DNA of 64,000 bases from Datnioides undecimradiatus (Eukaryota > Chordata > Actinopteri > Lobotiformes > Datnioididae): contig WARS01000169.1 of NCBI GenBank assembly GCA_008933995.1, forward strand, positions 124,001 to 188,000, given 5' to 3'. The position numbers and the translations under genes were made by a program. Below are positions 44,401-56,534 of the stretch, piece by piece. Under the pieces are notes generated by a model. It did not search any database. It was given only the letters and a program-made list of their open reading frames with translations, and was not told where the DNA came from. How positions within the stretch are numbered: position 1 is the stretch's first letter; the number at the start of each line of letters is the position of its first letter.

Positions 44401-47400
44401 ATGATAACTCAGCGTTACTCAGTAGACGTTCTGGCTAGTAGCTGGTACTTCCTTGAAACCAAGTTGTGCTGCGTTTAGGAACAGCAGCCACCTTCTGAAA
44501 ACATTTTGACTGCGCCTCATACAACCTGTCTGGTCTTCCAAGCACACGCCTCTTCCCCAGTTGGATTTTGTTGTGGGGATGTGGACACCTTCCAGGAACT
44601 CAGCAGTTACATGAGTGAACACATTGATCTCTCACCCAGAAGATATTTGGCCCAAACAAAGAAATGAAAGCCCAACAGAACGATCCTTTAAGGACACGCT
44701 CAGCTGGCTCAGTATAACTCAGGTTGACACCGCCGGAGAAACAAGCCCACGCTAACATGCTTTACTGATTTAACAAAGACTGCAATTACATTTGTTTAAA
44801 AATCCCTAACCTCGCAGGATGACAGGTTACTAAAACTGTCCGGTAAACATGCTACTTGTGAGTCCATGTGACTTTTGTTTACAAGCCCTGCTTCACTTGT
44901 AATTGGGTATCCCGGAGCTAAACAAACTGACAAAAGTTGCCACCATGGTTTGGACCAGGGCAAAATATCTGCGGGCGTGACAGCATCCTAAAAATGTGAA
45001 AAAGAGATGCAGGGGAATGTGGCCCAGTGGAGATCTGCGAGGGTAAGGAACGCCGGCAGCTTCAGCCTGTGCTAACTTCGTTTTTCACGGCAAGAGAAAG
45101 ATCGGAGCGGCAGTTTTACCGTTCTCTGCAATATTGTCAAAGTGTGTCTGACGTCTGCCATCATCTCGATGTGTCAGACAAACAAATTTCAGCCTACTGA
45201 TTTTTCCCTTTTGTGCGAGGCTTCGTGTTTCCCCCTGTGCAACAGTCACGCCAAAAGCAGTCATTACTCTCTTCATACACTCAATCAGGTACTCATAGCC
45301 TGATATTCTCACATTCAAGCGCGCCCTTAAGTGGGTGATATTTTCCATATGGCCATTTTTTTTTCCTACCGATGGTTCATAGTGACACAATTGAGATACA
45401 GAGAGACAGCGAGAGAGAGAAAGAGAAATAGAGAAAGGGTGAGAGCGAGCGATTGAAAGCGAGAGATGGGGAACCAGGGTGTAGAGCTATTTTTGGCCTG
45501 TCTGGGTGTTTTCCTACACACACGCTCACGCTTCTCAGGCTTGTTGTTGCTCAAAATGGTGGGTGTTAAGAGGGTGAGTTTTGATTTGATTCGACTCTGT
45601 TTTGAGGGCTCGTATATGTGTGAGCGTGTGCGCGTCTGTGTGTGTGTGTGTGTGTGATATCCCCGGGATTTTTCTGCGGTTGCTATGGTTTCTTGCTGTG
45701 TTTTGAACAACTTGCCATAACTCCAAACATCCTTAGGGTGTAAAGGATCCTCAGGCCTTTTATTATACACTCCGCTTGCGCTGTCGCTGGGGTTGACCTC
45801 AGTTCACTTTCAATTTAACCGGATCAAACGTCCCAACAGCCAACTTTGCATTTTTCCTTTATCTTCATTTCTGCTGCGGTGTTCCTGCACCTCACCTCCC
45901 AGAGATCTGCTGTCAGTCAAACAGGTTCTGGTGCCTCCAGTCACTTGGATTTGTGTGCGGAGGGAGTCAAACTCATTTTGATCTGCGTCCCTGGAAAAAA
46001 AAAAAAAAAAAAAAAATTACTTCTTTAGTTTACCTTGTAGCACCGGTTCGTGACTGCACACAAACATGACATGACACATGTTGCGGAAAATGTCAGTCAG
46101 CGATCCACTGTGTTTCTGCGGAGGGCGTATGTCACCGAGGCTTTCGATGCGCAGTCTTCTCGGGCACACGCTACGTCTGTGTTTTCTCACAGACGCGTTT
46201 GTGCCGCGGAATCATTTTGCGCACGCGTGTCTTTAAAGAGCCTGCAATCCGCGGGGGAATGTGTGACGGTCCTTGTCTGGGTTTCCAATTAGGTTTGCGT
46301 GTTCACAATGTCGTGCAACTGCATCAAAGTTTCATTTAAAGACCTCAAAATGAATGTAATCGAGCATTATCTTCAGAAAAAACACAGAATGGACTGAGGA
46401 AACTGACACTGGAATAATATCCTCCAAACAAACACTTCTGGGAACTGTCTAATGCCAGGCTAATCCTAAAATACGGATGCTTTCCTTCCTCATTAGACTC
46501 ATAAATTGCATGTGATATGCTGTCATCAGAGCCAACAGAGACCTCGTCTGCCTTTTCCTACAAAATCCGCCCCTTTAAACAAAAAAAGCTGGCGTTCTCG
46601 GAGTTTTAATGTTCTTTAAGAAGCCATCATATCTGCTGCTCTGCATTCTTCGAGTCTCCGTGCATCCTGGTCTTTCCGCGGCGACTTCAGTTTGATCTTG
46701 CAAACAGTTCTGAGTTTGCGGTGGACCTAGAAAACGAGCACATCTCCGCTGGTTGGAGGTCTCTACGGAGCGTTCGGTTGCATTAAAATGAAATTTAATA
46801 GAACGGATTCATCTAATTTAAAAGGTGTTTGATAGATCTGGCGACGAGGCTTCTGGTTGGGATCACCATACTGGAATAATGTGAGTCGGAATTACTGGAG
46901 GTGCTGTTTTTCCCGTTATGATGACACAGCATGAATCAGCTCTGTTTTGCTGCGTCAGTCTTTCCTGCTGCTATTAATAATTACGCCGAAATAGAAATAA
47001 TTAATTCATCTGCAGTTTAAAGCAGTTAATGTGTAATCCAAATGTATATTAAGCACAACAAATTCAGTAAATTGGGAGTGGATTTCAACTTAACCGGAGT
47101 GCTGTAGTGCAGTGAGGGTTGCGTTGTAGAGCTCAAAACAAGAGTGTGGGTAATGCATATTTCACAGAAACGTCAGAGTTTTACCGCATTAAAATGTTTG
47201 AAACAGTAAAAGAGTTGCCCAGAGTTCCTCTTCTGCTCCTGACTCAGCTGGTACTGCGTTGTGGCGCTGAGGGGCAGTTCTGTAAGTATATCTTCTGCGA
47301 GCTCGGCCTGCGGAAGCCAAATGTGTAATTTTCCCTCAATTCTACGTATCGGCCGCCTTAAATAACCCCGCAGCCTCCGTGTTATCTTCCATGAAGCGGG

Positions 47401-47518
47401 ATGGTCACACGCAATTTCAGCGTGTACGTGCCGATGTGCGAAGCCTCTGTCTCTCAGTATCTCATGATTGTCAACTGACCGCCACAAGACCGAGGCAGCC
47501 TCTTACCGAAGGGGGCCG

Positions 47519-47580
<62 letters not shown>
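47519..47580. repeat. (CA)31 microsatellite
   Basis: About 62 bases of uninterrupted CA, the longest pure dinucleotide run in the window. It makes artificial Thr/His and Val/Cys reading frames on both strands. Confidence 0.98.
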
Positions 47581-47584
<4 letters not shown>

Positions 47585-47934
47585 TTGCTGTGGACTGCTG
47601 CAGGTGTGAAGTATCTGGCAGCGAGCTTACTGGCAAAGAGAAACTTAGAGAGGAAACCCAGCTGCGCTCATGAAAACCTTTGAGCCCAGTTCAGCACTGC
47701 AGCGGACCACACCCTGATACTCTCGCGCACGCCCCAGCACACGCAAGTGCAAGTATGTAAACACACACAGACACACTATTGTGCGACCATCTTCATGCAC
47801 AAAAAACAAAAAAAACAAAACAACAACACACAAATATAGCCCGAGTCTTTGGTCCCAAATATTTTCCAGACTTATTATTTTCGTCGTCTTTGTTCTTGTG
47901 TTTACTCAGACCACTAAAGATAATAAGTCTCTTC

Positions 47935-48425
47935 CTCAGTGCCTGCCCCACCGCCCCCCAGCCTCACTCATATTCCTCTCCTCCTTCACCTTCCTGTCTC
48001 CCCTCTTTTCTATCTTCATCTCGTCCCGATTCCCCGCACGGGCCTCCCTCCTCCTCCTCCGTCCCCTGCTCCTCTTCAGTTTCCCTTTCTTTCACATCAT
48101 CATCTCTGTTTCTCCCCCTCTCCTCCGCTCCTTCCTTCTTTTTTTTCTTCTCGTGCAGCATTCCTCGCATTCCTGCTGGCTTCTTAGGGGGAAGGACCCC
48201 GCTGGCAGACCAAAGCCAAACATTATTACAGCGCTCTCAGCCTCTCTCTCTCTCTCTCCCTCTGCTTCACTCATCCTATCTCTCTTCTTCGCTGCCTCTC
48301 TTACTGATTCTACCTCTCTTTTCTTTTTCCCTTGTTTCTTCTATCCCTCCTCTGTCATTTGGGCTTTCTAATCTCTCCCCTTGTTCGCGCAGTCCCTCAT
48401 TTTGTCTCTCTAAAAACCTCCACCC
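47935..48425. repeat. Long polypyrimidine (CT-rich) tract
   Basis: About 490 bases, mostly C and T on the + strand, including a CTCTCT run at 48,243-48,258. Because stop codons need purines, it leaves two overlapping long frames (223 and 196 codons) rich in Ser, Leu and Pro that are not genes. It is a candidate for triplex (H-DNA) formation. Confidence 0.85.
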
Positions 48426-50493
48426 TCGCCTAACTCCATTTCACAGATAGCGGCTGTTTGCTTGTACCGTAACTGCGTTAAAACAGCTTACTGGGACCAC
48501 TGTGTTTCATAATTAGTGGAAATAAGGGTCATACCCCTCTCTGTTACATAAAACAGGCTCATTCATGTTTATACAAGCGCATGTGCTGTGTTCTTTAACG
48601 ACACACTGTCCGCACATGGGCGATAAAGTGTCAGACGCACAAACGCTTGCAGAAGACGCACACTCTCGCCCTCGCAAAGCCCGAGATTTGTGGGTAATTC
48701 GTTGTGAGTACATTTGAATATATATACTTCCCATTTCTCTGGGAGTATTTGTCATAAATGAACTTACTCATGTTCGTTCGACAGCAGATTTGGACTCCGT
48801 GTGCAGTCAGATTCCCTTTTATTCACCTCATTATGATACACACAAAGATACTGCGTTACTAAGGAGAACTGAAACAACAGGCATGGATAGTAAATGAAAG
48901 CAATGAGCCAGCTGCGTTAGTTTTATGCGCTGCGTGCCGGAATAGAGACACTTTGAAGGCGAGAGAGAGAAGAGCAACGGTTGGATATATGATTTGATGG
49001 TCTTAAGCTGACGTCAGGAATAAATGTGTAAGTGTGTGACCGGTCACGAGTGAGACTGGGCATCTTTAATCATCTAAAAAAAAAAGACTGTTTACATAGT
49101 AAATATGAAAACGTGTTGATATAATTCCTGGTTTTGGTACAGATATACACTTTAATGCTTATTTTAAGTAATACAAGTATATTTTTCTGCAGAGCAATAT
49201 TTTTTTCCTTTTAAAGAAAGAAGCCTGAGTTCTCTTAAATGTTAAACATGACAAGAACTTTGCCTTTAAGTCAAATAGTCATGTTTAAACTTCTTAGACT
49301 TCCATATTTGATTATACAGACACGTTTCGGTTCCAAAAAACACTACTGAGGATGGATGTCTGTCCGGTCAGTGCACCAACTGTCATTTTTTCCTCATACA
49401 ATGTTTGGACCTTTATTCTGCGAGGACTTCTGTTCTTCTGTTAAATGTTGTGTTCTGGCAGGCGCACATCTCTGCAGGTGTGAGGGAACTATGTAGCGCA
49501 CAGTTGACCACATCCTGCCCGCGTGTAGTACTGCCAAAGAAGCGTCGTACGTCAGAGTGGCTGTTTTTAAATGTGTCATTTCAGAATAATTTGCATCAAA
49601 GTTTGACTCATCATGTTTGTGAAAACTGATTGATCGCAACGTCTCGGCACCGATAGGGCCGCTGGAAACTGACCACGCCTGTAACAGTGTTGAGCTAGCA
49701 GGGATTTCCTCTGTGGACAACAGTGACTGGCTGATATCTGATTTTGTCTCAAGTTGACCAATATAAATTAAAGCAATCCCGTTCTGCAGTTATGTCACAC
49801 ACTTGTATAAACTGTGTGGAGGCTTTTATTTGAGAATCATTACTGAAGTTTAGCATTTCGCCCATACAACAAGCAAAAAGCCAAAAGTTCAGCACGGAAA
49901 AGCTCTCTGAGCAGACTTTGCAGTCAGTGTCGGTAGGAAAATACTAACTGACCACTGCTTGAGTCTGTGACATTGTGTGTGTGTGTGTGTATACTGTAGG
50001 TGTCTGTGTATGTGTGTGTATGTATGTATTCCTCTCTCCCTGTGGGCGGTTGCCTGCTGCGCTGCTTTTCTGTCACCCTGTGGTTTTGTTATTTTGAGCT
50101 TGAAACCGGATGTGATTCAGACTGCATGGTAGATTGTGTAATTGAATGGACTAACCACATACACACATGTGCACATCGTCTCACACGCGCAAGCACACGC
50201 ATACGTATGCATGCGCACATTTCACATCCGTGTGCGTAGACACATGGAGCCGCACACACACGCGCGCGCACACAGACACGCACATTCAGTTATGAAGCTC
50301 TATACACCCACGCACTGAGGGCTTCTGGGAACAGCGCTGGGTTCCCCCTGTTCACAGAGGCACCCGAGGGTGAGCGAGCGGACAATGGAGCACCACCGGC
50401 GGTAGAAAGATGCACGCTTCTTGGTTTCAGTATTGGTCTGAAACATCAGTTGTTGACCTGGCTGTCGCTGAGATCGGAAAAATGGATAAAACA

Positions 50494-50494
50494 T

Positions 50495-50525
<31 letters not shown>
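50494..50525. repeat. (CA)n microsatellite
   Basis: About 15 CA units after a GTA lead-in. Confidence 0.95.
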
Positions 50526-50526
<1 letters not shown>

Positions 50527-53460
50527 TCATGCTTGTGCTCTGTGGAAACAAAAGGACGGTTGAAAGTGGGGAAAAACACTGAGAAGTGCTAGTGAAACTC
50601 GTAATAAATGTCAGTTTGTGCCTCCAAAAAGAATTAAAAACTGAATTATGCAGATGCAGCGTTCATTTCAGAAACAGCATGAAAAACTGGAAGAGATAGA
50701 GGTGGACATGAAAAGTACCCACCTACTGCTCTCATATATACAAAAAAAGATATTTCCATAGGGAGTTATTTTTTTTTGACACAGAAATCACAATCAATTA
50801 CTGTTTACTCTATATTATATTGATTTGTTTTTCTTCTAACTGAGCCTATTTACTTTGGGGATTAGCACCTGCATTTGTAAACATTCAGAGATTTGCCTTT
50901 GCGTTGCAGGATACACTTTGATTTTTATGATTTATACAGAATTTCTGACGAAACGAGAAAAAGGCCAGCCGCTTCTAGCTGGTTGACCACACTTGTGATA
51001 TGACGTTTGAGGGATGTACGTGACACAGTGTGAGCGGCTGCAAAAAGCAGCCTCTTGATTCTAAGAAGACACCGAACCAGAAAAACAGACGACGGGACGA
51101 CGGCCGTTGGTCGTGTAACCCACACGCGTGTGCTGAGCGCTGTGGCTCGCGCACTCAGGATTCTACACTTCCTCCCTGCATGGGCTCGATGCTCTAGGTG
51201 GTCTGACAAGAGCAAGCAAAGATCTGGACCTGCCACGTCAGGAAATTAGAAATATAACTGATGATCATGATTTTGATCTGCGATCTGTTGCGATCTTTAT
51301 CGTGACTGCACTTTGTTAAGTCAGCATAATATTTGCTTTACCCTCCACCACATCCCTGGGTTTACAGTAACCAACAACCATGATACCTCAAAGCTTCCGC
51401 TTGACATATTATATCTGCAGGTTCTCAGTCACACTGGCATATGGCTTATGTCTTTTTATGAGTATTATATACGTCATGTTAAACTCTTGCCTGCAGACCA
51501 CTGGAAGAAATCACCTGTGATTTCCATAGTAGCTAACAGACAGCGACTGAGTAGTCATCCACTGCACGACATGCACAGTAACTTCACTGTATTCAGAGTT
51601 ACAGCCGGGCTATTATAACTGTAACATGAAACAATACACGCGTGTTTAATATTGTCACTTTTTATGACTCCTTTATGATACTTTATCTATAGCTGGAGCT
51701 GTGGTGTGCAGCCCAACCGTAGAATAACCTTTATGGCGCTGTCTACTTGATAACAACAATAGACATAATGCTGCAATTTAGATTACAGTTATTCCTGTGA
51801 TGCTGTGAGTTTACTGTTCTCTGGTACTGTAAAATTAATACAATTTTACTACTTTCTCATGTTTTGACACTTAAAATTTACAATAGAATATAGCAGGAAG
51901 ATTTTTATAATTATTTATTGTTAATTGTTGAATAAGAACAAGCACCCTGCTTATTATGACTTTGCGTAGGGGACTTTGCAAATCTTGGTTGCACAAATTA
52001 AATGGCCTTTCCATATGGGAGGAATAGACTAATCCATGTAGAGCAGCTATTAACACTAACAATAATACAGTATGGGGGGGTGTTTGTTTCATAACACCTT
52101 TAAATTAGTTTTGATTCTATGCCGATATGATCTTTAATCCTGTAACATATGAGCAAATAAGTCACTGCTTTAATCTCATAGATTACAACTGTTCGGTGGC
52201 ACGGCTGAGACCTTTCAGTGAATGAAACATACTGTAGTGAGCAAAGCTGTTTGTACAATCAGCTCAACAATATATGACATTGTTATTAGGCCCACAGAAA
52301 CCATTCCAAACATTTCCTCATGAGGAGCCTTTCAACAGGCTTTGTTCTGCTGCTGGTGAGGATGTGAGAGCGTTGCTGAGGGGCGCGCTATGCATTATGA
52401 GGTGATTTCAGCGGTTGTTAAAGTTTTTTATTGTTATTAAAAATAATACCGCGGTGGTTATTTTCAAAGCGTTCCTGAAATGACTGAAACTTAGTTAATG
52501 ATTAATATGTGCTGTTGGCCCACGAGACGTGCTAAAAGCATCCGTTTCACATTTCACCTTTGGTTTCACTTTGGTTCATTTTGTTCATTTATTCCATTAA
52601 TTATTTTTATACTTAGAAAAAAAAAGTTTTTTTTCGGGGGTACTGTTGAGATATCTGTAGTCACACGCACAAAAACGTCACTGGCAGAAAATCTAATTTA
52701 AAAATGAAACCAAATTAGGTTCACAGGAGGATTTGTTGTTTCCTGATGTAGCTCTTATAGACGTGGCTTAATGCAGAGACTCTTATCACAGTGTCAAGGT
52801 GCAGCCCAGTCAAAATAATAGTTTTTGTAATTCTACTATGCATATATAGACATAAGCTTCCGGCAGACCTTGCAGGCTTACAACAACAACAGGGGGGGAT
52901 AGAGTTCTGAATAGACAATTAAAGGGACTATACAATGCACGCACATGCTGAAAGAGTTATGTCATGCACTGTATGTTACAAGCTCAGGAACTTACAGAAT
53001 CTAAATCATAGTTTCATATGATATTGATAGATTGATGATAATGATAGACCAGATCATTGCAAGCGAGAGCTGAATGTGCTGGAAGTCGTTTTGCTCTTCA
53101 GCAGCAGACTGTCAGCAGAGTGTCACATGTTGGCCTGCATGCTGTATCACCCTGACAAAAATAAGGCCACCACTAAACCCTGAGTAGGCCAACGCGTCAT
53201 TTTTGGAAACTGAAACATGAAAATGTTTCGGTTTAAATGATCAGCAAAAAAAAAAACATTTGGAAAATCCAGTGCAAAAAAAAAATAAAATAAAATACGA
53301 GAAGTTAAACACACAAGGCGGTGAGAAGCGAAAATGGACCTCTAAAAGGGTCCCCACGGAGGGTGCTGGGACCCCCGTGGACCACTTCACTTCGCACTGC
53401 ACACTACAGCCACCAGCACTGGCTCGGAGGCTTTTGACAGCAGATGGAGCCACAGTGTAA

Positions 53461-53700
53461 TGGGGAGAGGGGGGGGGCATTAATTTAATTGAGACAAGTC
53501 CCCACGCTGCAGAAACAAAGTTAGATCTGTTGGCCAAGTTATAAGGAGCTAAACGCGGATTGGCTGCGGTGCGCACCCAATGGGAGTCAGCCAGTGCAGG
53601 AAAACAATAGTCCTGAAGGTCCGTGTGAAGTCAAGGCTATTTTTGGTGGGACCCGCCTCGCTTGCTATTTCTGTCAGCAGGGGAGCGGAGGGGAGGGGGC
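53461..53700 (+). promoter_or_regulatory. Candidate promoter of the downstream gene
   Basis: An inverted CCAAT box (GGATTGGCT, 53,558-53,566) and a forward one (ACCCAATGG, 53,576-53,584) lie about 20 bases apart, as in NF-Y-driven promoters. CTATTTTTGG (53,638-53,647) is one mismatch from a CArG box and also resembles a MEF2 site. GC-box-like GGGGAGGGGGCAGG follows at about 53,690. No TATA box is evident. CpG frequency rises here and stays raised to about 54,130. The orientation is set by the splice donor at 53,936. Confidence 0.55.
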
Positions 53701-53935
53701 AGGACTTGAGGGGCCGGACTTTCTTTTCTGCAACTTGCCTCCCAAGTCTCTTTTCTTTTCCTCCTCCTCTGTGCCGTCTGCTGACAACACCAGCGGATCT
53801 CACCCATCACTTCACCCGTCGGGGTTTCGGCTCCGTCGGATGCGCGAGGATTTGTTTGGCTGGATTACCGTCAAATGTTCGGACTCGGACCGTTTCGGGA
53901 GGCTGTGAGGTGCTGACGGGCTCTGTCTTTCAGAG
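53690..53935 (+). other. Probable non-coding first exon of the downstream gene
   Basis: GC-rich sequence after the candidate promoter ends in CAGAG followed by GTATGC, a good splice donor (GT at 53,936). The transcription start is a guess. The only ATG in it with a good length of frame makes a 22-codon upstream frame (53,840-53,908) that stops before the donor, so the exon appears to be 5'UTR. No family can be assigned. By vertebrate synteny hdac7 lies next to VDR, which makes it a reasonable guess only. Confidence 0.45.
53840..53908 (+). other. Upstream open reading frame (22 codons) in putative 5'UTR
   Basis: ATG at 53,840, beginning MREDLFGWITVKC, with TGA at 53,906-53,908. It sits wholly inside the inferred first exon. 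If transcribed it could dampen translation of the main frame. There is no evidence that the peptide itself is functional. Confidence 0.3.
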
Positions 53936-54633
53936 GTATGCGACGCCGGTGTTGACTTGCTCTGATGTGGGAGCCGCAGGGAGCTCGCTTAATGTGCTTT
54001 CCGTGTTTAATGTTAATCGGAGTTTTGCCTTTCCCGAGATGTTAGTCGTTACCTACCTGCGCAGGTGTTTTGCTGTAGTTTTAATTGCGCACGAGCGCTC
54101 AAAGCGTAGCGCGCGAAGTGCGCCAGAAACCCCTTTACCTTCTACTGAAACGACACAATAGTACCTTCAGTATTATATTTAGTCATTTTAGCCTTCCTGT
54201 AGCGATACATCCCTGTCTACAACTATCTGAAAGTCACTGTAAACTCGACTGTTAGCACAGACATGCTGCTCTTACTGTGGGTATTATAGAAATATGCCTA
54301 CACAGAAAAGTGTGATGAAGTATCTGGAATACAGAGAGCCGTAAACACGCCTTAAATCCCAGCAGTAAGGTCGCCTCTGCGTGTCTTCCACAGTTTTTGA
54401 AATTGCCCGAGGTCAGTGAATCATCCACTGATCATTTCTTTATCAGTCATTTCTCAGATGTTACTCACGCATGATTTACGTTTGGCCCTCTTGTTTGACC
54501 CAAATTAGGGTCTTGCCGCTGAACAGATGTTAACCAGCATCATAATTCAGCAGCAACAGGTCAACCACATACACGCCTTTAAAAACAACAACATATGCAC
54601 CACTTGCCTACTTTTTTACATTATATGTGTCAC

Positions 54634-54668
<35 letters not shown>

Positions 54669-55099
54669 CATGTCTGCTGGCCCAACCACCACCACCACCG
54701 CCATACTCATTTCTGTGATCTCTCCGTCCATCTGGGTCGAACATTAGACGTGACGGGTGGGTGCTCTACATCACCGCAGCAGCTCAGATTGTGCCCAGCC
54801 GCACCCATCAGGTGGCCCAGTCTGCTAATGCAAACCTTTTAAGGAGCATTAAGTCATCTTTGACTTTTATCTGCCTCTGTTGGCTGCCAGACAGCATTGC
54901 AGCTCCGTAACCCAGGGCCGGTTTATGGTGGCCTGCAGCTGCCATTCTTCACGTTTGACAATTTAAAAAAAGTGGAAATTTGGTTTGATGTAAGTTGGAG
55001 CTCCTGTGCTGCAGTTAGCCAATCGCAATTGTTCTGCTTATTCCTTATTGTTCTATATTATGCACACGTCATTTACTAATGTTCTGTTTGCCTCCACAG
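53936..55099 (+). other. Putative first intron of the downstream gene
   Basis: Starts GTATGC and would end TTTGCCTCCACAG. A near-perfect branch-point string, TTACTAATG, lies about 25 bases before the acceptor. Contains a (GT)n repeat at 54,636-54,667. Confidence 0.4.
54636..54667. repeat. (GT)n microsatellite
   Basis: About 16 uninterrupted GT units. Confidence 0.95.
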
Positions 55100-55168
55100 A
55101 TGGAATCAGCATCTTTGGTAACATCATAAAGACAGACGGACAGGACATCATACTTCATACAGTGGCAG
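55100..55168 (+). other. Candidate second exon of the downstream gene
   Basis: A strong acceptor (branch-like TACTAAT, pyrimidine tract, CCACAG) and a good donor (GCAG, GTAGAG at 55,169) bound a 69-base segment. One frame is open throughout (GISIFGNIIKTDGQDIILH). The frame that starts with the ATG at its first base stops after nine codons. It matches no protein I know. It may be a 5'UTR exon, a coding exon of an unrecognised protein, or a chance pairing of splice sites. Confidence 0.3.
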
Positions 55169-55341
55169 GTAGAGCTTTAAACCTCTAGAGAAAATGTCTA
55201 ACTCCCAGCTGTAACTTAATAAGCGGTTGTGTTTTCGGCAATATTTCTACGGTTAAAGTCGGGCAGCAAGTCGTCAGCGCTGAAACATCCACACGGAAAA
55301 ATGTTGCCAGTCTGCTCAGGACTACATCTTGTCCCCTTTAC

Positions 55342-55344
<3 letters not shown>

Positions 55345-55373
<29 letters not shown>
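55345..55373. repeat. Poly(T) run of about 29
   Basis: An unbroken T homopolymer; it could be the tail of a minus-strand retroelement insertion, but no element body is recognised beside it. Confidence 0.95.
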
Positions 55374-55375
<2 letters not shown>

Positions 55376-56493
55376 CGACGTCCACACGCATTACACAGCT
55401 TGGGTGACAGCAGTTTTTCCAGCGCAGAATGATCTAAGCTGTTTGATTCTGCAGTAAAAGTGCAGAACAGGTGTTGGCCTAGTTGGAAACACGTACTTAG
55501 CCCACTGTGTTTTTTGGTTTTTGTTTTTTTTTTTTAAACGTGTGGGATTGCTGCGGGTCATACCAAAGTGTGGTTTATTATGTGTCAGAGTCCTACAAAA
55601 ATGTGTTAGGTTAAATTTAACTAAGATATGCAAGGTTTTCTTTGTCTGCTGCTTTTAACAGCGGTGGTTGAAACAAAGTGCGAGTTAAAATTGGTCTTGC
55701 AGGGGATGTAAGAATCTGCCAGTGGTAGCAATAAACAGTAGTAGGGTTAACTTCGTGTTTTTCAATTTCACTTCCATAGTCTCTTTTTGTAGTAGTGGGG
55801 CGGCATGACGCTTCATCTCAGATCATTCTTGGTACAACTGAAACAAACGTCGGAATCATCCAGATTTCTCTCCTGCAAAATATCGTTTCACAAACGTTCA
55901 GTTGCTGCTGTTCTTCATTAGTTACACAGTCGCCCCGTTTTCAGCGTGAGCGTGATTGCGGTTAATGAAAATGTCAGCGCTGACTGCCGGGGTGATCGAC
56001 CTGAGCTCACTCTCATAAACGTATTTAATTCTGCTTTAGGACAAATTGTTGACTTCAGTGGGCATGTCAGGGCTTCCTTCCTTTTCAGAAGCCATAAGTT
56101 TCCACCATGACAGCAGCGGTTCCACGTCTTAATGGAAAATGTCTCTCTTTCCCTCGTAAGGAATGTAAGGAACTGTCAGAATATTACCGTAACTCAGCTT
56201 GGTCGGTTGCTGACTCACGTGGGAAAAACTCAGAGGTTTTTCTTTTTCTTTTTTTTTTTTTTTCTACCTGAGATCAAACAGCATCCGATCCACTGCTCCA
56301 CCCGGCAGAAACAAGTCACCCGGCTGTTTCTTTGTGTGCTTCCTTTTGGTTTAGATTAGCATTCTCCACTGTGAAGCATGCCTGTGTGATCACACTGTGT
56401 AGGATTACAATGCATGACTCTCTGAATGGAAGCAGCCTCTCGCTGTGCCAGGCTCCGCTGACTGTATGCTAACCAAGGACTTGTTATGTGCCC

Positions 56494-56495
<2 letters not shown>

Positions 56496-56532
<37 letters not shown>
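56496..56532. repeat. (GT)n microsatellite
   Basis: About 18 uninterrupted GT units. Confidence 0.95.

Positions 56533-56534
<2 letters not shown>

Larger units (their letters stand above)
44401..53460. other. Non-coding interval
   Basis: No gene recognised. Contains a poly(A) run (45,995-46,016), three Maf/AP-1-like motifs followed by homeodomain sites (46,922-47,010), a 62-base CA repeat (47,519-47,580), a 490-base pyrimidine tract (47,935-48,425), and CA/GT/CG repeats at 49,974-50,024, 50,250-50,283 and 50,494-50,525. The part from 51,300 to 53,400 is AT rich and featureless. Confidence 0.6.

Noticed and set aside
47779-48450. Two overlapping long open frames (223 and 196 codons) on the + strand
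   Set aside because: They exist only because the DNA is a polypyrimidine tract lacking stop codons. Composition is Ser/Leu/Pro low complexity, and both frames are equally open.
53580-54161. 193-codon open frame over the promoter and first exon
   Set aside because: It crosses the promoter elements and the splice donor; its length comes from GC-rich composition.
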